A stretch of DNA of 64,000 nt from Druceiella hillmani (lineage: Eukaryota; Arthropoda; Insecta; Lepidoptera; Hepialidae). The notes below the pieces were generated by a model. It had not been told where the DNA came from. It did no database searches and saw nothing but the letters and a program-made list of their open reading frames with translations. Positions 25,701-39,444 of the stretch are shown one piece after another (within the stretch, counting starts at the first letter, position 1; every line of letters starts with the position of its first letter). The stretch is from positions 2,446,001 through 2,510,000 of the forward strand of contig JAYKKI010000040.1 in assembly GCA_039881145.1 (NCBI GenBank). Direction: 5' to 3'. The position numbers and the translations under genes were made by a program.

Positions 25701-28218
25701 GAATACAGTGTTATGCATTGCTGCTAATTCTACTCATACGAAACACTGTATAAAGTGACAAACCTATGGGTAAGTAAATTATAGATTACTTTATCAGCCA
25801 CGTACAGGTGAATCAAATCATAAAATGAACTGGTATTGCATTTCTGTATCCTCATTAAACTTCAAAAGACTAATTTAAAAAATAACTTCAGTTGTTATGA
25901 CATTATGTTATCAAAAACATATTTACACACGTTTATACTAATTTATTATATCGTTTAATTGAAAAAAAAACCTTTAATGTCTGCATATTATATATTTCTC
26001 GTAAGTACTATGAAAATTGTGAAAGGAATTCAATTATTTCCGAAGGTACCTGTTTATAAATTCAAACGCTACACTTTCGTTCGCCGCACACAAAAACCTC
26101 CTTAAAATATTAATGATTCACGATCATTGTTTCGTGTCGGGTATTTTCCGGGTTTCACCTCTGCTTGCGTCCGACCTTGGCCCGGAACGAACCTGCTTTA
26201 AGGGCGTTCGATCACGGCAATTCGGAATCGGGACAGCATAATTGGAGAAAATGTTTTGTTTCTGTTTTATGAATAATTGATCTTAAGTTACGTTAATTTT
26301 CTCGTATCCTATTTTATTTCATTATTATTAAGTCGTAATATATTTTTCATACATATTAATATTATTAGTCATGTGATAGGAAAGTAAACTGGTATAAAAC
26401 CTGTAGGGGAATCTTAATTCTGATTAATATTATAAACGTGAAAGGGAGTTTCTTTGTTCACTATACAATCTATCTCCATAAAGTTTTGCACAATTAGAGC
26501 CTCTGATGGAGATGAAGAAGGATCAATACGTTCATTTCAAGACAGAGTTCTTTTGTAATTAAAATAGTAAGATAAGAGTGTACAATTATCACAATACACT
26601 ACACGTGCTATTATCTACTGAAGATGCAGGCTATTTTTCTTTTCACTCTTCTTCTGCGATTCTGTGCATTCAAAAAACAATTTCAAATACTACAACATCT
26701 CAAAATTTCACAAAAACTTTGTTCTTTTCAATTTCACCACCTTTCACTTCCGTTTCCCACACGAAACCGCGGGTCAAAGGCACTGAATCATAATATCCGG
26801 TTATTCAAATGTCGAACGTAAAAATGAAATATATTGACAAAGTCATTCATTTGAAAGATCATCAGAAATAAGAATCCATATTTTTAAAACAATAAATATC
26901 TCTTCAAAAAAATTTACACCATAGAACAAACACGTAATTTAAACTTTTTGATCGGTTCGGAATGACGTTTCTCAATGTTGCCATATTAAATAATAAATAG
27001 AATCTGTAGATTTATTTCGAAATCGTCATTAAAATTATATTGCTAAGAAGTTAATAACAATTTATCTAAATGGCAATTAAAACAATATCCGATTAATAGT
27101 GATTCAAATAAGTTTATTTTAAAATAGATGATTGTATTTTTTTAATCGATATTTGGTAGAATTATTATTAGCACTTAACTTGTGAATGAATTACCTTATT
27201 TTCAATATCGATGCCATTGGAATCAAATTCAATTACAGTCTTGATCATACTAAGCACTGAAGTTTAGTCTCTATCTACATAGCCCGCCCATAAAAGAAAA
27301 AAAGGATTCCAATCCCGCGTGCACAGTTCAAGTGTTTAATGACTATTTTCCTATTCAGCCGCCCTCCTCTCACAACCCATTGTCCAGTCCCAACATTAAT
27401 TAAAAGCCTAAATTTTGTCCCTTCCCTGCCTTACGTGTCCCTACTATGTGGTACTTAGCGGCTGGCAACGTGGTGTACACACTCGGCAACAAAGGTTTCA
27501 TATAAGCTTTGGTCAGTTGCAATAGTAATACTTTTCAATTTTGACTTTTTTTTATTGTATCTACTAAATTATAGTATACTTAGTATAATACTTTAAATTA
27601 TGTTTCAAATTGTATTCAAAATTATATTTTAAAATAATTTTGGTATGAAGTAATATCTAAGTACCATAGTTTCTTCTCGTGGAGTCCTCAAATTTTAAAA
27701 CTCGGAAACTTTTTAATATATCCGTTGTTTCATTATGTACTATTTTTTAATCGTATTTTTCATGCATTTTCTTATTTAATAATGTGGAAGTATCACTTTT
27801 AAAGTGCAGATAAATCAGGAGATATATGAAATAAACAAAAAGATTTTACTTTTTAAACTTAATTGAAGGTATCGTTAAACAAATTTTGTTAACCTATATA
27901 TTTTTATGTAACGATTTTAAACTTGAACCTATATTTTTATGATGTATATATTTTAATACAGTTTTAAAATAAATTAATCAAAATTATTTAAAAATTAGAT
28001 ACCCATGTCTTACATTCGTGACATAAAAAGTTATTTATCTAAAACCATTGCTCGAAATAACCTTGTTAGCGCTATCCCTCTCGCATATACAATGTTTGTG
28101 TGTGGTAGAGAAGTACTACTATATAATAATATCCAAAAATATTACTACAAATTATAATTCATTCTCTCCCCACTCTCTCCCCAGCAAAGGCCCATGAGAA
28201 AAAGATTCATCCTTCAAT
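25701..28218. other. AT-rich DNA with two CpG-richer blocks
   Basis: CpG-richer blocks lie at about 26080-26240 (cttggcccggaacgaacctg, gggcgttcgatcacggcaat) and 27300-27490 (cagccgccctcctctcacaa, gtacttagcggctggcaacg). The overlapping open frames at 26578-26821 have no motif. Otherwise featureless. Confidence 0.45.
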
Positions 28219-28309
28219 ACATTTCATTATTCTTCGATATTTCTTTATTATAAGACAAATTTTTCAAATTTGTCTTATAATAAAGAAATATCTAAGAGTA
28301 ATGAAATGT
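28219..28309. repeat. Near-perfect hairpin, 43-bp arms
   Basis: The arm at 28219-28261 (acatttcattattcttcgat...) and the arm ending at 28309 (...agagtaatgaaatgt) are reverse complements with about two mismatches and a loop of about five bases. The centre is aagacaaatttttcaaattt. If transcribed it would make a long stable hairpin. It may be a recent fold-back insertion or a small-RNA precursor; no evidence decides. Confidence 0.9.
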
Positions 28310-29570
28310 TTATTAGCTTTAAGTTAGAGTTCGAAATATGACGTTTCAAGCACTTGAAATTTGTACAAACCTCTTTTAATTCTGAAAAACTATCGGGAAA
28401 ATTCATATTTTATTTTATGTCTTTTAATATAAATTCTAATACTCTTATAATGATTTTAGATTACTATTACCCTCAAGTGCAACCAAAGTTCTTCTGTCTA
28501 ACATTCCGGGGCTCTCACTTACTTCGACTGCATTAATACCACCAGGATCTGTTACTTCACTCAAATGTAACTTTGTTTTATAATGGAGTGCTTTGTAATA
28601 TTATTTAACTTATCCAAGACTTTTAAATAAATACGTTAATGTTAAAAATATAAATATACGAGCAAAAAGCTACTACACGATTGAAAAAGTATCTGTTGAT
28701 GAATTTTTATTATCACAGCAACCACGCAGATCACTATCCACTGTACGGTAATATATTGCTTGGTAACCGCGCTTTAAACGTTGCCTAAAGCGACCCTTTT
28801 TGTGGAACTTGTAGCTGGTAATCGATAATACCTTCCAGCTGAAACGTGCGAATGTTGGAGGCAGATTCCCTCAGTTATTTACTCTCTTATTTACTGCGAA
28901 AATGTACAATTATACCGCGCTCTCGCGCCCACGCCGCATTCCAATTTCCCAGTTACGGTTTTGGCCGAGATTAATACAAAACGTGTTTTATCTTTTGTGG
29001 GGTCTTTTGTTTTCCATGTATACGTTAATGTATATATACATGATGAGCAATAAAAGCTCCAGCTTCCACTAGAGGAGTCGGTAGGAATACTTTATTGAAT
29101 TTTTATTGATTAAATATTTAATTACTAAAACATATTATTGAATAAGTAAATTAAATAAAGATGGGTAATCGGCCTGTAATTAAACAAACAGAGTAAACAA
29201 AACATTATCTTATGGACTGATTATCGTGAGTGTTTATGAAATCAAAAAGAAAAATTTCCTTTTTAACCAAGTTAATTTCTTGGTCTGACTGTTCATTTTT
29301 TCGTTCGTTTGCTTATAATTAATTTTTTTATGAAAATTCCTAGTGTTATAAATAAGTTTTACTATATTAACAAGAAACTACCCAACTGTATGAAAACAAT
29401 AAATACTTAATTGATAACCTGATTAACAAACAAAGAAATATCAATTATATATCTCCCCGTTGATAAACAGGCAGAATCATGTATAACATTATTTATATAA
29501 TTATTCTGGAGGAAGTAATGCTATTACATTACAGAAAGGATAATTAACGTTGGTTTAATTCAAAGAAGTG
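28310..29570. other. AT-rich DNA with CpG-rich block
   Basis: A CpG-rich block lies at about 28740-28970 (ttggtaaccgcgctttaaac, ccgcgctctcgcgcccacgc). It is a candidate conserved noncoding element. The remainder is featureless. Confidence 0.4.
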
Positions 29571-29571
29571 T

Positions 29572-29632
<61 letters not shown>
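29571..29632. repeat. (TA)n microsatellite
   Basis: Uninterrupted ta dinucleotides, about 30 units. Confidence 0.95.
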
Positions 29633-29637
<5 letters not shown>

Positions 29638-30929
29638 ACGAAAAATGTCAAAAAGTGAGATAAAATGCTAGAGAATACTATCAATTCATATCGATGATAC
29701 AGCCATCGCAATCTTTACTAACTGGATGAATGATTTTAAAATAAATGTTTGTTTTTTAAATATATTTTACTTAATACTCTAGTAATTTTTTTTTACTCGT
29801 ACCTTCTAGAAAAAATGCATGTGTATACAATATGCAATTATTAATACAGTCATAAATTTCTATTTCTCTAAAAACTCCTTTTTTTATACGAAATACTAAT
29901 GGTTTATACTACGTTTCCCTATTATTGACATATTTATAAAATAAGGTTTTCTATATAATTTACACCAATAATATAAAGAATATCGAATATCAAAATTGTA
30001 TAAATTAAAAATAGAATATCTTCAAAATCTCCGCATTCATTACATCTCAGAAAATGTAACCATAGTACTGAGTTAAGGGTGCAACTTAAGTGGATGAAAG
30101 TCCTTAGTCGACACCATCTACATATACTTAGACTTGTTTATAATATTTAGAGCAATTAAATTTTCCAAGCTATCTTAAAAGTAGACTTAATTACTAATCT
30201 ACTTGCGATTTAGGACTATGACCTGAATACCTGCACAGAATTCTATTTCTCAAAGCATGCAACCATTTTCTATAAAAAGTTCTTCTTGTCCAAATTACAA
30301 AACTTTAGAGTCGATTGGGACCTAATATCAGAAATTCCCCGTTTTTAAAAGTTTTGAAGTGTGGTCAGAGAAAGTTTTTCTTATCTTTTTTTTCATTTTG
30401 CTCTCTTTCATGAATCAAATTATTGCAATATTTGTAATTTTTAATTTTTTTTTCTCAACTAAATGTATTTTTCAGTTAAATTGTTTTACAGTCTTCCACA
30501 TATATAAATACATAATGATAAATTTATAAAAACGTGCAAAAATAATGGTCTGACTATAGATATAGATTTAATACATTAATTTAGAACTTTTTGTATGTGT
30601 CTATAGTCGACTGAGGTGACACTTGGACACTTGAATATCACAAAAATACATGTGATGTCAGATTATTCAAACACATAGTTTTCGCATAGGAAAAAAAATC
30701 TAGTGTATATGATATGGTTTTGCGATAATAACCGTTACTGTAGCTGAGAATAACTCGCGCTATATTTCGACGGCGGCCGGTGACTTAACACGTAGTGTTC
30801 ACGGTTGATGTGCCACTTATTTTCTATTACGATGTCATAAACGTAAACGACGTGCCGTCTTAGCATGAGCTTGTGAAATTTACGTACTCCATTTTTAACT
30901 TTAGATAAAATGAAATGGGTGTAGTGTTT
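29633..30929. other. AT-rich DNA with CpG-rich patch
   Basis: Nothing recognised except a CpG-rich patch at about 30740-30870 (atttcgacggcggccggtga) just upstream of the big tandem array. Confidence 0.45.
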
Positions 30930-33900
30930 GATCTCGTTTAACTTTTTGTTTGTCTCTAAATTTACAGGTACGAATTAAGTATGTATAATGAAAATTTATT
31001 ATTCTTTAAATGATTAAATATAGAAAAACATCCTGGTGTCAATATAATTTTTAGGTTTCATTTACTTCATTGTATATTTTTAGGATAATTAAAAAAATTA
31101 ATTACATCGTTAAGCATTCGATCTCTTTCAGCTCTTTCTTTGTCTCTAAATATATAGGTAGGAAATAAGTACGTATAATGAAAATTAAATTATTCTTTCA
31201 ACAATTAAATTTAGAGAAACGCCCTGGTGTCAATATAATTTTTAGGTTTCATTTACTTCATTTTACATTTTTAGGATCAGTAAAAAATTAATTGCATCGT
31301 TAAGCATTTGATCTCTTTTAGCTCTTTCTTTGTCTCTAAATATATAGGTAGGAAATAAGTACGTATAATGAAAATTAAATTATTCTTTCAATAATTAAAT
31401 TTAGAGAAACACCCTCGTGTCAATATAATTTTTAGGTTTCATTTACTTCATTTTACATTTTTAGGATCAGTAAAAAAATTAATTGCATCGTTAAGCATTT
31501 GATCTCTTTTAGCTCTTTCTTTGTCTCTAAATATATAGGTAGGAAATAAGTACGTATAATAAAAATTAAATTATTCTTTCAATAATTAAATTTAGAGAAA
31601 CACCCTGGTGCCAATATAATTTTTAGGTTTCATTTACTTCATTTTACATTTTTAGGATCAGTAAAAAATTAATTGCATCGTTAAGGATTTTATCTCTTTT
31701 AGCTCTTTCTTTGTCTCTAAATATATAGGTAGGAAATAAGTACGTATAATGAAAATTAAATTATTCTTTCAATAATTAAATTTAGAGAAACACCCTCGTG
31801 TCAATATAATTTTTAGGTTTCATTTACTTCATTTTACATTTTTAGGATCAGTAAAAAATTAATTGCATCGTTAAGGATTTTATCTCTTTTAGCTCTTTCT
31901 TTGTCTCTAAATATATAGGTAGGAAATAAGTACGTATAATGAAAATTAAATTATTCTTTCAATAATTAAATTTAGAGAAACACCCTCGTGTCAATATAAT
32001 TTTTAGGTTTCATTTACTTCATTTTACATTTTTAGGATCAGTAAAAAATTAATTGCATCGTTAAGGATTTTATCTCTTTTAGCTCTTTCTTTGTCTCTAA
32101 ATATATAGGTAGGAAATAAGTACGTATAATGAAAATTAAATTATTCTTTCAATAATTAAATTTAGAGAAACACCCTCGTGTCAATATAATTTTTAGGTTT
32201 CATTTACTTCATTTTACATTTTTAGGATCAGTAAAAAATTAATTGCATCGTTAAGGATTTTATCTCTTTTAGCTCTTTCTTTGTCTCTAAATATATAGGT
32301 AGGAAATAAGTACGTATAATGAAAATTAAATTATTCTTTCAATAATTAAATTTAGAGAAACACCCTCGTGTCAATATAATTTTTAGGTTTCATTTACTTC
32401 ATTTTACATTTTTAGGATCAGTAAAAAATTAATTGCATCGTTAAGGATTTTATCTCTTTTAGCTCTTTCTTTGTCTCTAAATATATAGGTAGGAAATAAG
32501 TACGTATAATGAAAATTAAATTATTCTTTCAATAATTAAATTTAGAGAAACACCCTCGTGTCAATATAATTTTTAGGTTTCATTTACTTAATTTTACATT
32601 TTTAGGATCAGTAAAAAATTAATTGCATCGTTAAGGATTTTATCTCTTTTAGCTCTTTCTTTGTCTCTAAATATATAGGTAGGAAATAAGTACGTATAAT
32701 GAAAATTAAATTATTCTTTCAATAATTAAATTTAGAGAAACACCCTGGTGCCAATATAATTTTTAGGTTTCATTTACTTCATTTTACATTTTTAGGATCA
32801 GTAAAAAATTAATTGCATCGTTAAGGATTTTATCTCTTTTAGCTCTTTCTTTGTCTCTAAATATATAGGTAGGAAATAAGTACGTATAATGAAAATTAAA
32901 TTATTCTTTCAATAATTAAATTTAGAGAAACACCCTCGTGTCAATATAATTTTTAGGTTTCATTTACTTCATTTTACATTTTTAGGATCAGTAAAAAATT
33001 AATTGCATCGTTAAGGATTTTATCTCTTTTAGCTCTTTCTTTGTCTCTAAATATATAGGTAGGAAATAAGTACGTATAATGAAAATTAAATTATTCTTTC
33101 AATAATTAAATTTAGAGAAACACCCTCGTGTCAATATAATTTTTAGGTTTCATTTACTTCATTTTACATTTTTAGGATCAGTAAAAAATTAATTGCATCG
33201 TTAAGGATTTTATCTCTTTTAGCTCTTTCTTTGTCTCTAAATATATAGGTAGGAAATAAGTACGTATAATGAAAATTAAATTATTCTTTCAATAATTAAA
33301 TTTAGAGAAACACCCTGGTGCCAATATAATTTTTAGGTTTCATTTACTTCATTTTACATTTTTAGGATCAGTAAAAAATTAATTGCATCGTTAAGCATTT
33401 GATCTCTTTTAGCTCTTTCTTTGTCTCTAAATATATAGGTAGGAAATAAGTACGTATAATAAAAATTAAATTATTCTTTCAATAATTAAATTTAGAGAAA
33501 CACCCTGGTGCCAATATAATTTTTAGGTTTCATTTACTTCATTTTACATTTTTAGGATCAGTAAAAAATTAATTGCATCGTTAAGGATTTTATCTCTTTT
33601 AGCTCTTTCTTTGTCTCTAAATATATAGGTAGGAAATAAGTACGTATAATGAAAATTAAATTATTCTTTCAATAATTAAATTTAGAGAAACACCCTCGTG
33701 TCAATATAATTTTTAGGTTTCATTTACTTCATTTTACATTTTTAGGATCAGTAAAAAATTAATTGCATCGTTAAGGATTTTATCTCTTTTAGCTCTTTCT
33801 TTGTCTCTAAATATATAGGTAGGAAATAAGTACGTATAATGAAAATTAAATTATTCTTTCAATAATTAAATTTAGAGAAACACCCTCGTGTCAATATAAT

Positions 33901-36900
33901 TTTTAGGTTTCATTTACTTCATTTTACATTTTTAGGATCAGTAAAAAATTAATTGCATCGTTAAGGATTTTATCTCTTTTAGCTCTTTCTTTGTCTCTAA
34001 ATATATAGGTAGGAAATAAGTACGTATAATGAAAATTAAATTATTCTTTCAATAATTAAATTTAGAGAAACACCCTCGTGTCAATATAATTTTTAGGTTT
34101 CATTTACTTCATTTTACATTTTTAGGATCAGTAAAAAATTAATTGCATCGTTAAGGATTTTATCTCTTTTAGCTCTTTCTTTGTCTCTAAATATATAGGT
34201 AGGAAATAAGTACGTATAATGAAAATTAAATTATTCTTTCAATAATTAAATTTAGAGAAACACCCTCGTGTCAATATAATTTTTAGGTTTCATTTACTTC
34301 ATTTTACATTTTTAGGATCAGTAAAAAATTAATTGCATCGTTAAGGATTTTATCTCTTTTAGCTCTTTCTTTGTCTCTAAATATATAGGTAGGAAATAAG
34401 TACGTATAATGAAAATTAAATTATTCTTTCAATAATTAAATTTAGAGAAACACCCTCGTGTCAATATAATTTTTAGGTTTCATTTACTTCATTTTACATT
34501 TTTAGGATCAGTAAAAAATTAATTGCATCGTTAAGGATTTTATCTCTTTTAGCTCTTTCTTTGTCTCTAAATATATAGGTAGGAAATAAGTACGTATAAT
34601 GAAAATTAAATTATTCTTTCAATAATTAAATTTAGAGAAACACCCTCGTGTCAATATAATTTTTAGGTTTCATTTACTTCATTTTACATTTTTAGGATCA
34701 GTAAAAAATTAATTGCATCGTTAAGGATTTTATCTCTTTTAGCTCTTTCTTTGTCTCTAAATATATAGGTAGGAAATAAGTACGTATAATGAAAATTAAA
34801 TTATTCTTTCAATAATTAAATTTAGAGAAACACCCTGGTGCCAATATAATTTTTAGGTTTCATTTACTTCATTTTACATTTTTAGGATCAGTAAAAAATT
34901 AATTGCATCGTTAAGGATTTTATCTCTTTTAGCTCTTTCTTTGTCTCTAAATATATAGGTAGGAAATAAGTACGTATAATGAAAATTAAATTATTATTTC
35001 AATAATTAAATTTAGAGAAACACCCTCGTGTCAATATAATTTTTAGGTTTCATTTACTTCATTTTACATTTTTAGGATCAGTAAAAAATTAATTGCATCG
35101 TTAAGGATTTTATCTCTTTTAGCTCTTTCTTTGTCTCTAAATATATAGGTAGGAAATAAGTACGTATAATGAAAATTAAATTATTCTTTCAATAATTAAA
35201 TTTAGAGAAACACCCTCGTGTCAATATAATTTTTAGGTTTCATTTACTTCATTTTACATTTTTAGGATCAGTAAAAAATTAATTGCATCGTTAAGGATTT
35301 TATCTCTTTTAGCTCTTTCTTTGTCTCTAAATATATAGGTAGGAAATAAGTACGTATAATGAAAATTAAATTATTCTTTCAATAATTAAATTTAGAGAAA
35401 CACCCTGGTGCCAATATAATTTTTAGGTTTCATTTACTTCATTTTACATTTTTAGGATCAGTAAAAAATTAATTGCATCGTTAAGGATTTTATCTCTTTT
35501 AGCTCTTTCTTTGTCTCTAAATATATAGGTAGGAAATAAGTACGTATAATGAAAATTAAATTATTCTTTCAATAATTAAATTTAGAGAAACACCCTCGTG
35601 TCAATATAATTTTTAGGTTTCATTTACTTCATTTTACATTTTTAGGATCAGTAAAAAATTAATTGCATCGTTAAGGATTTTATCTCTTTTAGCTCTTTCT
35701 TTGTCTCTAAATATATAGGTAGGAAATAAGTACGTATAATGAAAATTAAATTATTCTTTCAATAATTAAATTTAGAGAAACACCCTGGTGCCAATATAAT
35801 TTTTAGGTTTCATTTACTTCATTTTACATTTTTAGGATCAGTAAAAAATTAATTGCATCGTTAAGGATTTTATCTCTTTTAGCTCTTTCTTTGTCTCTAA
35901 ATATATAGGTAGGAAATAAGTACGTATAATGAAAATTAAATTATTCTTTCAATAATTAAATTTAGAGAAACGCCCTGGTGTCAATATAATTTTTAGGTTT
36001 CATTTACTTCATTTTACATTTTTAGGATCAGTAAAAAATTAATTGCATCGTTAAGGATTTTATCTCTTTTAGCTCTTTCTTTGTCTCTAAATATATAGGT
36101 AGGAAATAAGTACGTATAATGAAAATTAAATTATTCTTTCAATAATTAAATTTAGAGAAACACCCTGGTGCCAATATAATTTTTAGGTTTCATTTACTTC
36201 ATTTTACATTTTTAGGATCAGTAAAAAATTAATTGCATCGTTAAGGATTTTATCTCTTTTAGCTCTTTCTTTGTCTCTAAATATATAGGTAGGAAATAAG
36301 TACGTATAATAAAAATTAAATTATTCTTTCAATAATTAAATTTAGAGAAACACCCTGGTGTCAATATAATTTTTAGGTTTCATTTAGTTCATTGTACATT
36401 TTTAGGATCAGCAAAAAAATTTATTGCATCGTTAAGCATTTGATCTCTTTTAGCTCTTTCTTTGTCTCTAAATATATAAGTAGGAAATAAGTACGTATAA
36501 TGAAAATTAAATTATTCTTTCAATAATTAAATTTAGAGAAACACCCTGGTGTCAACATAATTTTTAGGTTTCATTTACTACATTTTACATTTTTAGGATC
36601 AGTAAAAAATTTAATTGCATCGTTAAGCATTTGATCTCTTTTAGCTCTTTCTTTGTCTCTAAATATATAGGTAGGAAATAAGTACGTATAATGAAAATTA
36701 AATTATTCTTTCAATAATTAAATTTAGAGAAACATCCTGGTGTCAATATAATTTTTAGGTTTCATTTACTTCATTGTACATTTTTAGGATCAGTAAAAAA
36801 ATTAATTGCATCGTTAAGCATTTGATCTCTTTTAGCTCTTTCTTTGTCTCTAAATATATAGGTAGGAAATATGTACGTATAATGAAAATTAAATTATTCT

Positions 36901-37205
36901 TTCAATAATTAAATTTAGAGAAACGCCCTGGTGTCAATATAATTCTTATTTTTCATTTAATTCGTTCCATTTTTTTAGGATCAGTAAAAGAATTAATTGC
37001 ATTGTTAAGCATTTGATCTCTTTTAACTCTTTCTTTGTCTCTAAATTTATAGGTACGAAGTAAGTATTATGAGAATTAAATTATTCTTGAAATTATTAAA
37101 TATAAAGAAACACCTTGTTGTCAATATAATTCTTAAGTTTCATTTACTTCATTACAATTTTTTTTAGGATCAGTAGAAAAATTTATTGCATCGTTAAGCA
37201 TTTTT
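30930..37205. repeat. 190-bp satellite-like array, about 33 units
   Basis: Every unit contains tctctaaatatataggtagg, agtacgtataatgaaaatta, a hairpin of 13-bp arms with one mismatch around ctttc (aaattaaattatt / aataattaaattt), accctcgtgtcaatataatt or the ggtgcc variant, and atttttaggatcagtaaaaa. Anchors at 31157, 31347, 31538, 31728 and 31918 give a 190-bp (rarely 191-bp) period. The first anchor is at 30967 and the last at 37052. Units at both edges (first two, last four or so) are clearly diverged, while central units are almost identical. Diagnostic variants (ctcgtgtc versus ctggtgcc; aaggattttat versus aagcatttgat; ataatgaaaa versus ataataaaaa) repeat in a higher-order order. No coding frame spans the units. 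Confidence 0.98.
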
Positions 37206-37505
37206 AGGATTCCGTACTGAAATAAAGAACCTTTATTTCGTCCTTCCGCCAATCTCTCACAGCGTTACAGTTTTTACAGTTATGACCTAGAATATGTACA
37301 TAATCCTCCTCTCTAATTTTTTAAATTGTCAATTATGGGTTTGATAAATGGAAACAAATTATGAATACTAGCGTTTGATTATCACTTTTGATTTGCTAAT
37401 TTATACAGATAATAAATCTGTAATAAAGTGAATTCTGTACATCGAAACTATTTTAAAAAGAGTAATTTGTTTAGCATATAGAATGGTTGACAGAAGCCAG
37501 AAAAC
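37206..37505. other. AT-rich spacer
   Basis: Nothing recognised between the array and the next repeat. Confidence 0.5.
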
Positions 37506-37509
37506 CTCT

Positions 37510-37775
37510 TTTCATAATTTTATCTGTCTTCAATTACATTAAACCACCAACGGATTTTGATAAAATTTGGTATGGTAATAGTTTATACTCTCGGACAACA
37601 TTCAGGATCTTATACATTTAAAAATCTAGATATTACGACTTTTTTATCTGCCTATAACAAATTTTAAAAAAAAACTTAACTTGGCGAATATTAATATATT
37701 GCTACTGCCAACACCAAACATTAGGGTCTTTAGTAAACTTTATGCTCATAGGTATTTTAAAAACAAACAAAAAAA
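37510..37775 (+). mobile_element. Retroelement remnant, copy 1
   Basis: The sequence accaacggattttgataaaa then tttggtatggtaatag resembles noncoding parts of insect non-LTR repeats. Its second half (ctgccaacaccaaacattag, then agtaaactttatgct) has a diverged partner at 52560-52640 (ctgccaacgccgtctattgg, then agtaaactttatgct). No coding frame remains. Confidence 0.6.
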
Positions 37776-38089
37776 CAGGGTAATGATAATATTCATTATT
37801 CCTAATAACTTTTCTAATTCCGTATTTCAAGAGAACGAAGTCTCAGGCAGCTAGAGTCGCAGTATTGAACACAATGTAATGAAATACATATGTAATTGCA
37901 ATTAAACTCTGAACGCATATGTAAATGGAATTGTATGAAACCTAATTACGAGGCTATGCTTTTGTAATGGAGTTTAATTAAAAAATATCTTATAAACGGA
38001 CATGATCCTCACATAAAGAAAATAGTGGAAATATAATTTTGTTCGTGTAACACACATACAATATAACGCTCTATAAACAATAAAATTAC
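37776..38089. other. AT-rich spacer
   Basis: Nothing recognised. Confidence 0.5.
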
Positions 38090-38430
38090 TGCAGGCGGAA
38101 GTTTCGTCTGCATTATCTGCCCAAGCCAACTGCAATATCAAACTCGCTGGGCGGCGCCCCCGGACAAAGCTTTTATCGCATCAGCCGCTCGCCACCCATA
38201 ATGCCTTTAATAAGGTGCATTGTGTGCTGGATATCCGTCACATTGTCTCCCGACTGGCTCCGAACTAAAGTCCAGACACAAAAGCTGGGTCTGGAGAAAC
38301 GTGCGGGTGCTAAGTGCAATTGTGGAAAGCCAGTTGGCCGTACGCTTAGTTAGTCCGTTATAAAAGGTTTCTGTTCCTAGATAGAGTCTGGATGTTCGGT
38401 GCGCGAAACGAGTTCGGTGTGTAATGAACT
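38090..38430. other. CpG-rich block, candidate regulatory element
   Basis: About 340 bp of unusually complex, GC-rich sequence: gctgggcggcgcccccggac, cttttatcgcatcagccgct, acgtgcgggtgctaagtgca. It contains no repeat family I recognise and no convincing open frame. The composition contrast and the TATA-like motif near its right end suggest an enhancer/promoter-type element or a noncoding first exon. This is inference. Confidence 0.4.
38359..38367 (+). promoter_or_regulatory. Candidate TATA box
   Basis: The word tataaaagg sits inside the CpG-rich block. A start would be expected about 30 bp downstream, near 38390 (gatgttcggtgcgcgaaacg). There is no exact insect initiator there and no supported gene downstream, so confidence is low. 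Confidence 0.25.
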
Positions 38431-39416
38431 TTTGTTCGAATTTTTAAGTTGTAATTTTGTCAAAAGTTTATTAAATTGGCTTCCATTGAGCTATTACTAT
38501 TTTTTACAAAAGTTTGTCTTGACGATTAAATTAAATCAATTCATGTCTTATTGTAAGTGAAGATTTGAAGATTATCTTTAAGGAAATAATTTGTAATAAA
38601 TATTTTAAATAATTATCTGACATTCTGAACTATCGATAAATTTAGTTTTCATTTGCATCGTCTTCACAATTTACATTTAGAAAGAAATCGAATAAGAGAA
38701 GGTGATGCAAAGTAAGATTGACGTGTTATTTTAGAAGAGTGTTTTGAAAATTTTAATGTCTTATTACTTTGGGGACTACTGTAAAAAATTATATTATAAA
38801 GTAAACCCTTTAAGTAAATTTGAGTACTAGAAAATAATATAATGTTTTGTTAGTGAAAAAATAAATACGACTGTATAATATAATAATGTCGCCAAAGATT
38901 AAGCTTATGTTCCCTTACTTTACTTTTTATTAAACAAGTCTGACATGTCCCTTCCCCTGCGTATGTTTTTGATCAATATGGTGGAAATTACTTCTTACCC
39001 AATTATATTGTTGTAAATGTTAAACTTTTCGCCATAGTAGTAAATTATATATTATTGAATGAAAACACCGCGTTTCATTTTATATGTATTTTTCAAAACA
39101 TAAAGTGTAGTGTACACCAATTTGTATCATTTATATTTATATAAGTTTCATGTAAGTTTCTTTGTCTGTTTAGGCTTAATTGCATAACAAATATCCGAAC
39201 AACTTTCGCATTTATAATATTGGAGTGTTTATATATTTTTCATCGTTTTAATCAATATGTAATTTATAGAGAATTTATAATGAAAACATTACTATACCAG
39301 GTGAAATACATACAGGATACATTGTCCATACGACCCAAAAGCGACGATCCTTTTTATTGATATAATCCAATCAAATGACTGAGTAAATTTTTATAACAAA
39401 TTTAGAATATGATATT
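38431..39416. other. AT-rich noncoding stretch
   Basis: Nothing recognised. Confidence 0.5.
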
Positions 39417-39444
39417 TCACAATTAAAAAATCTTTGCTAATAGC

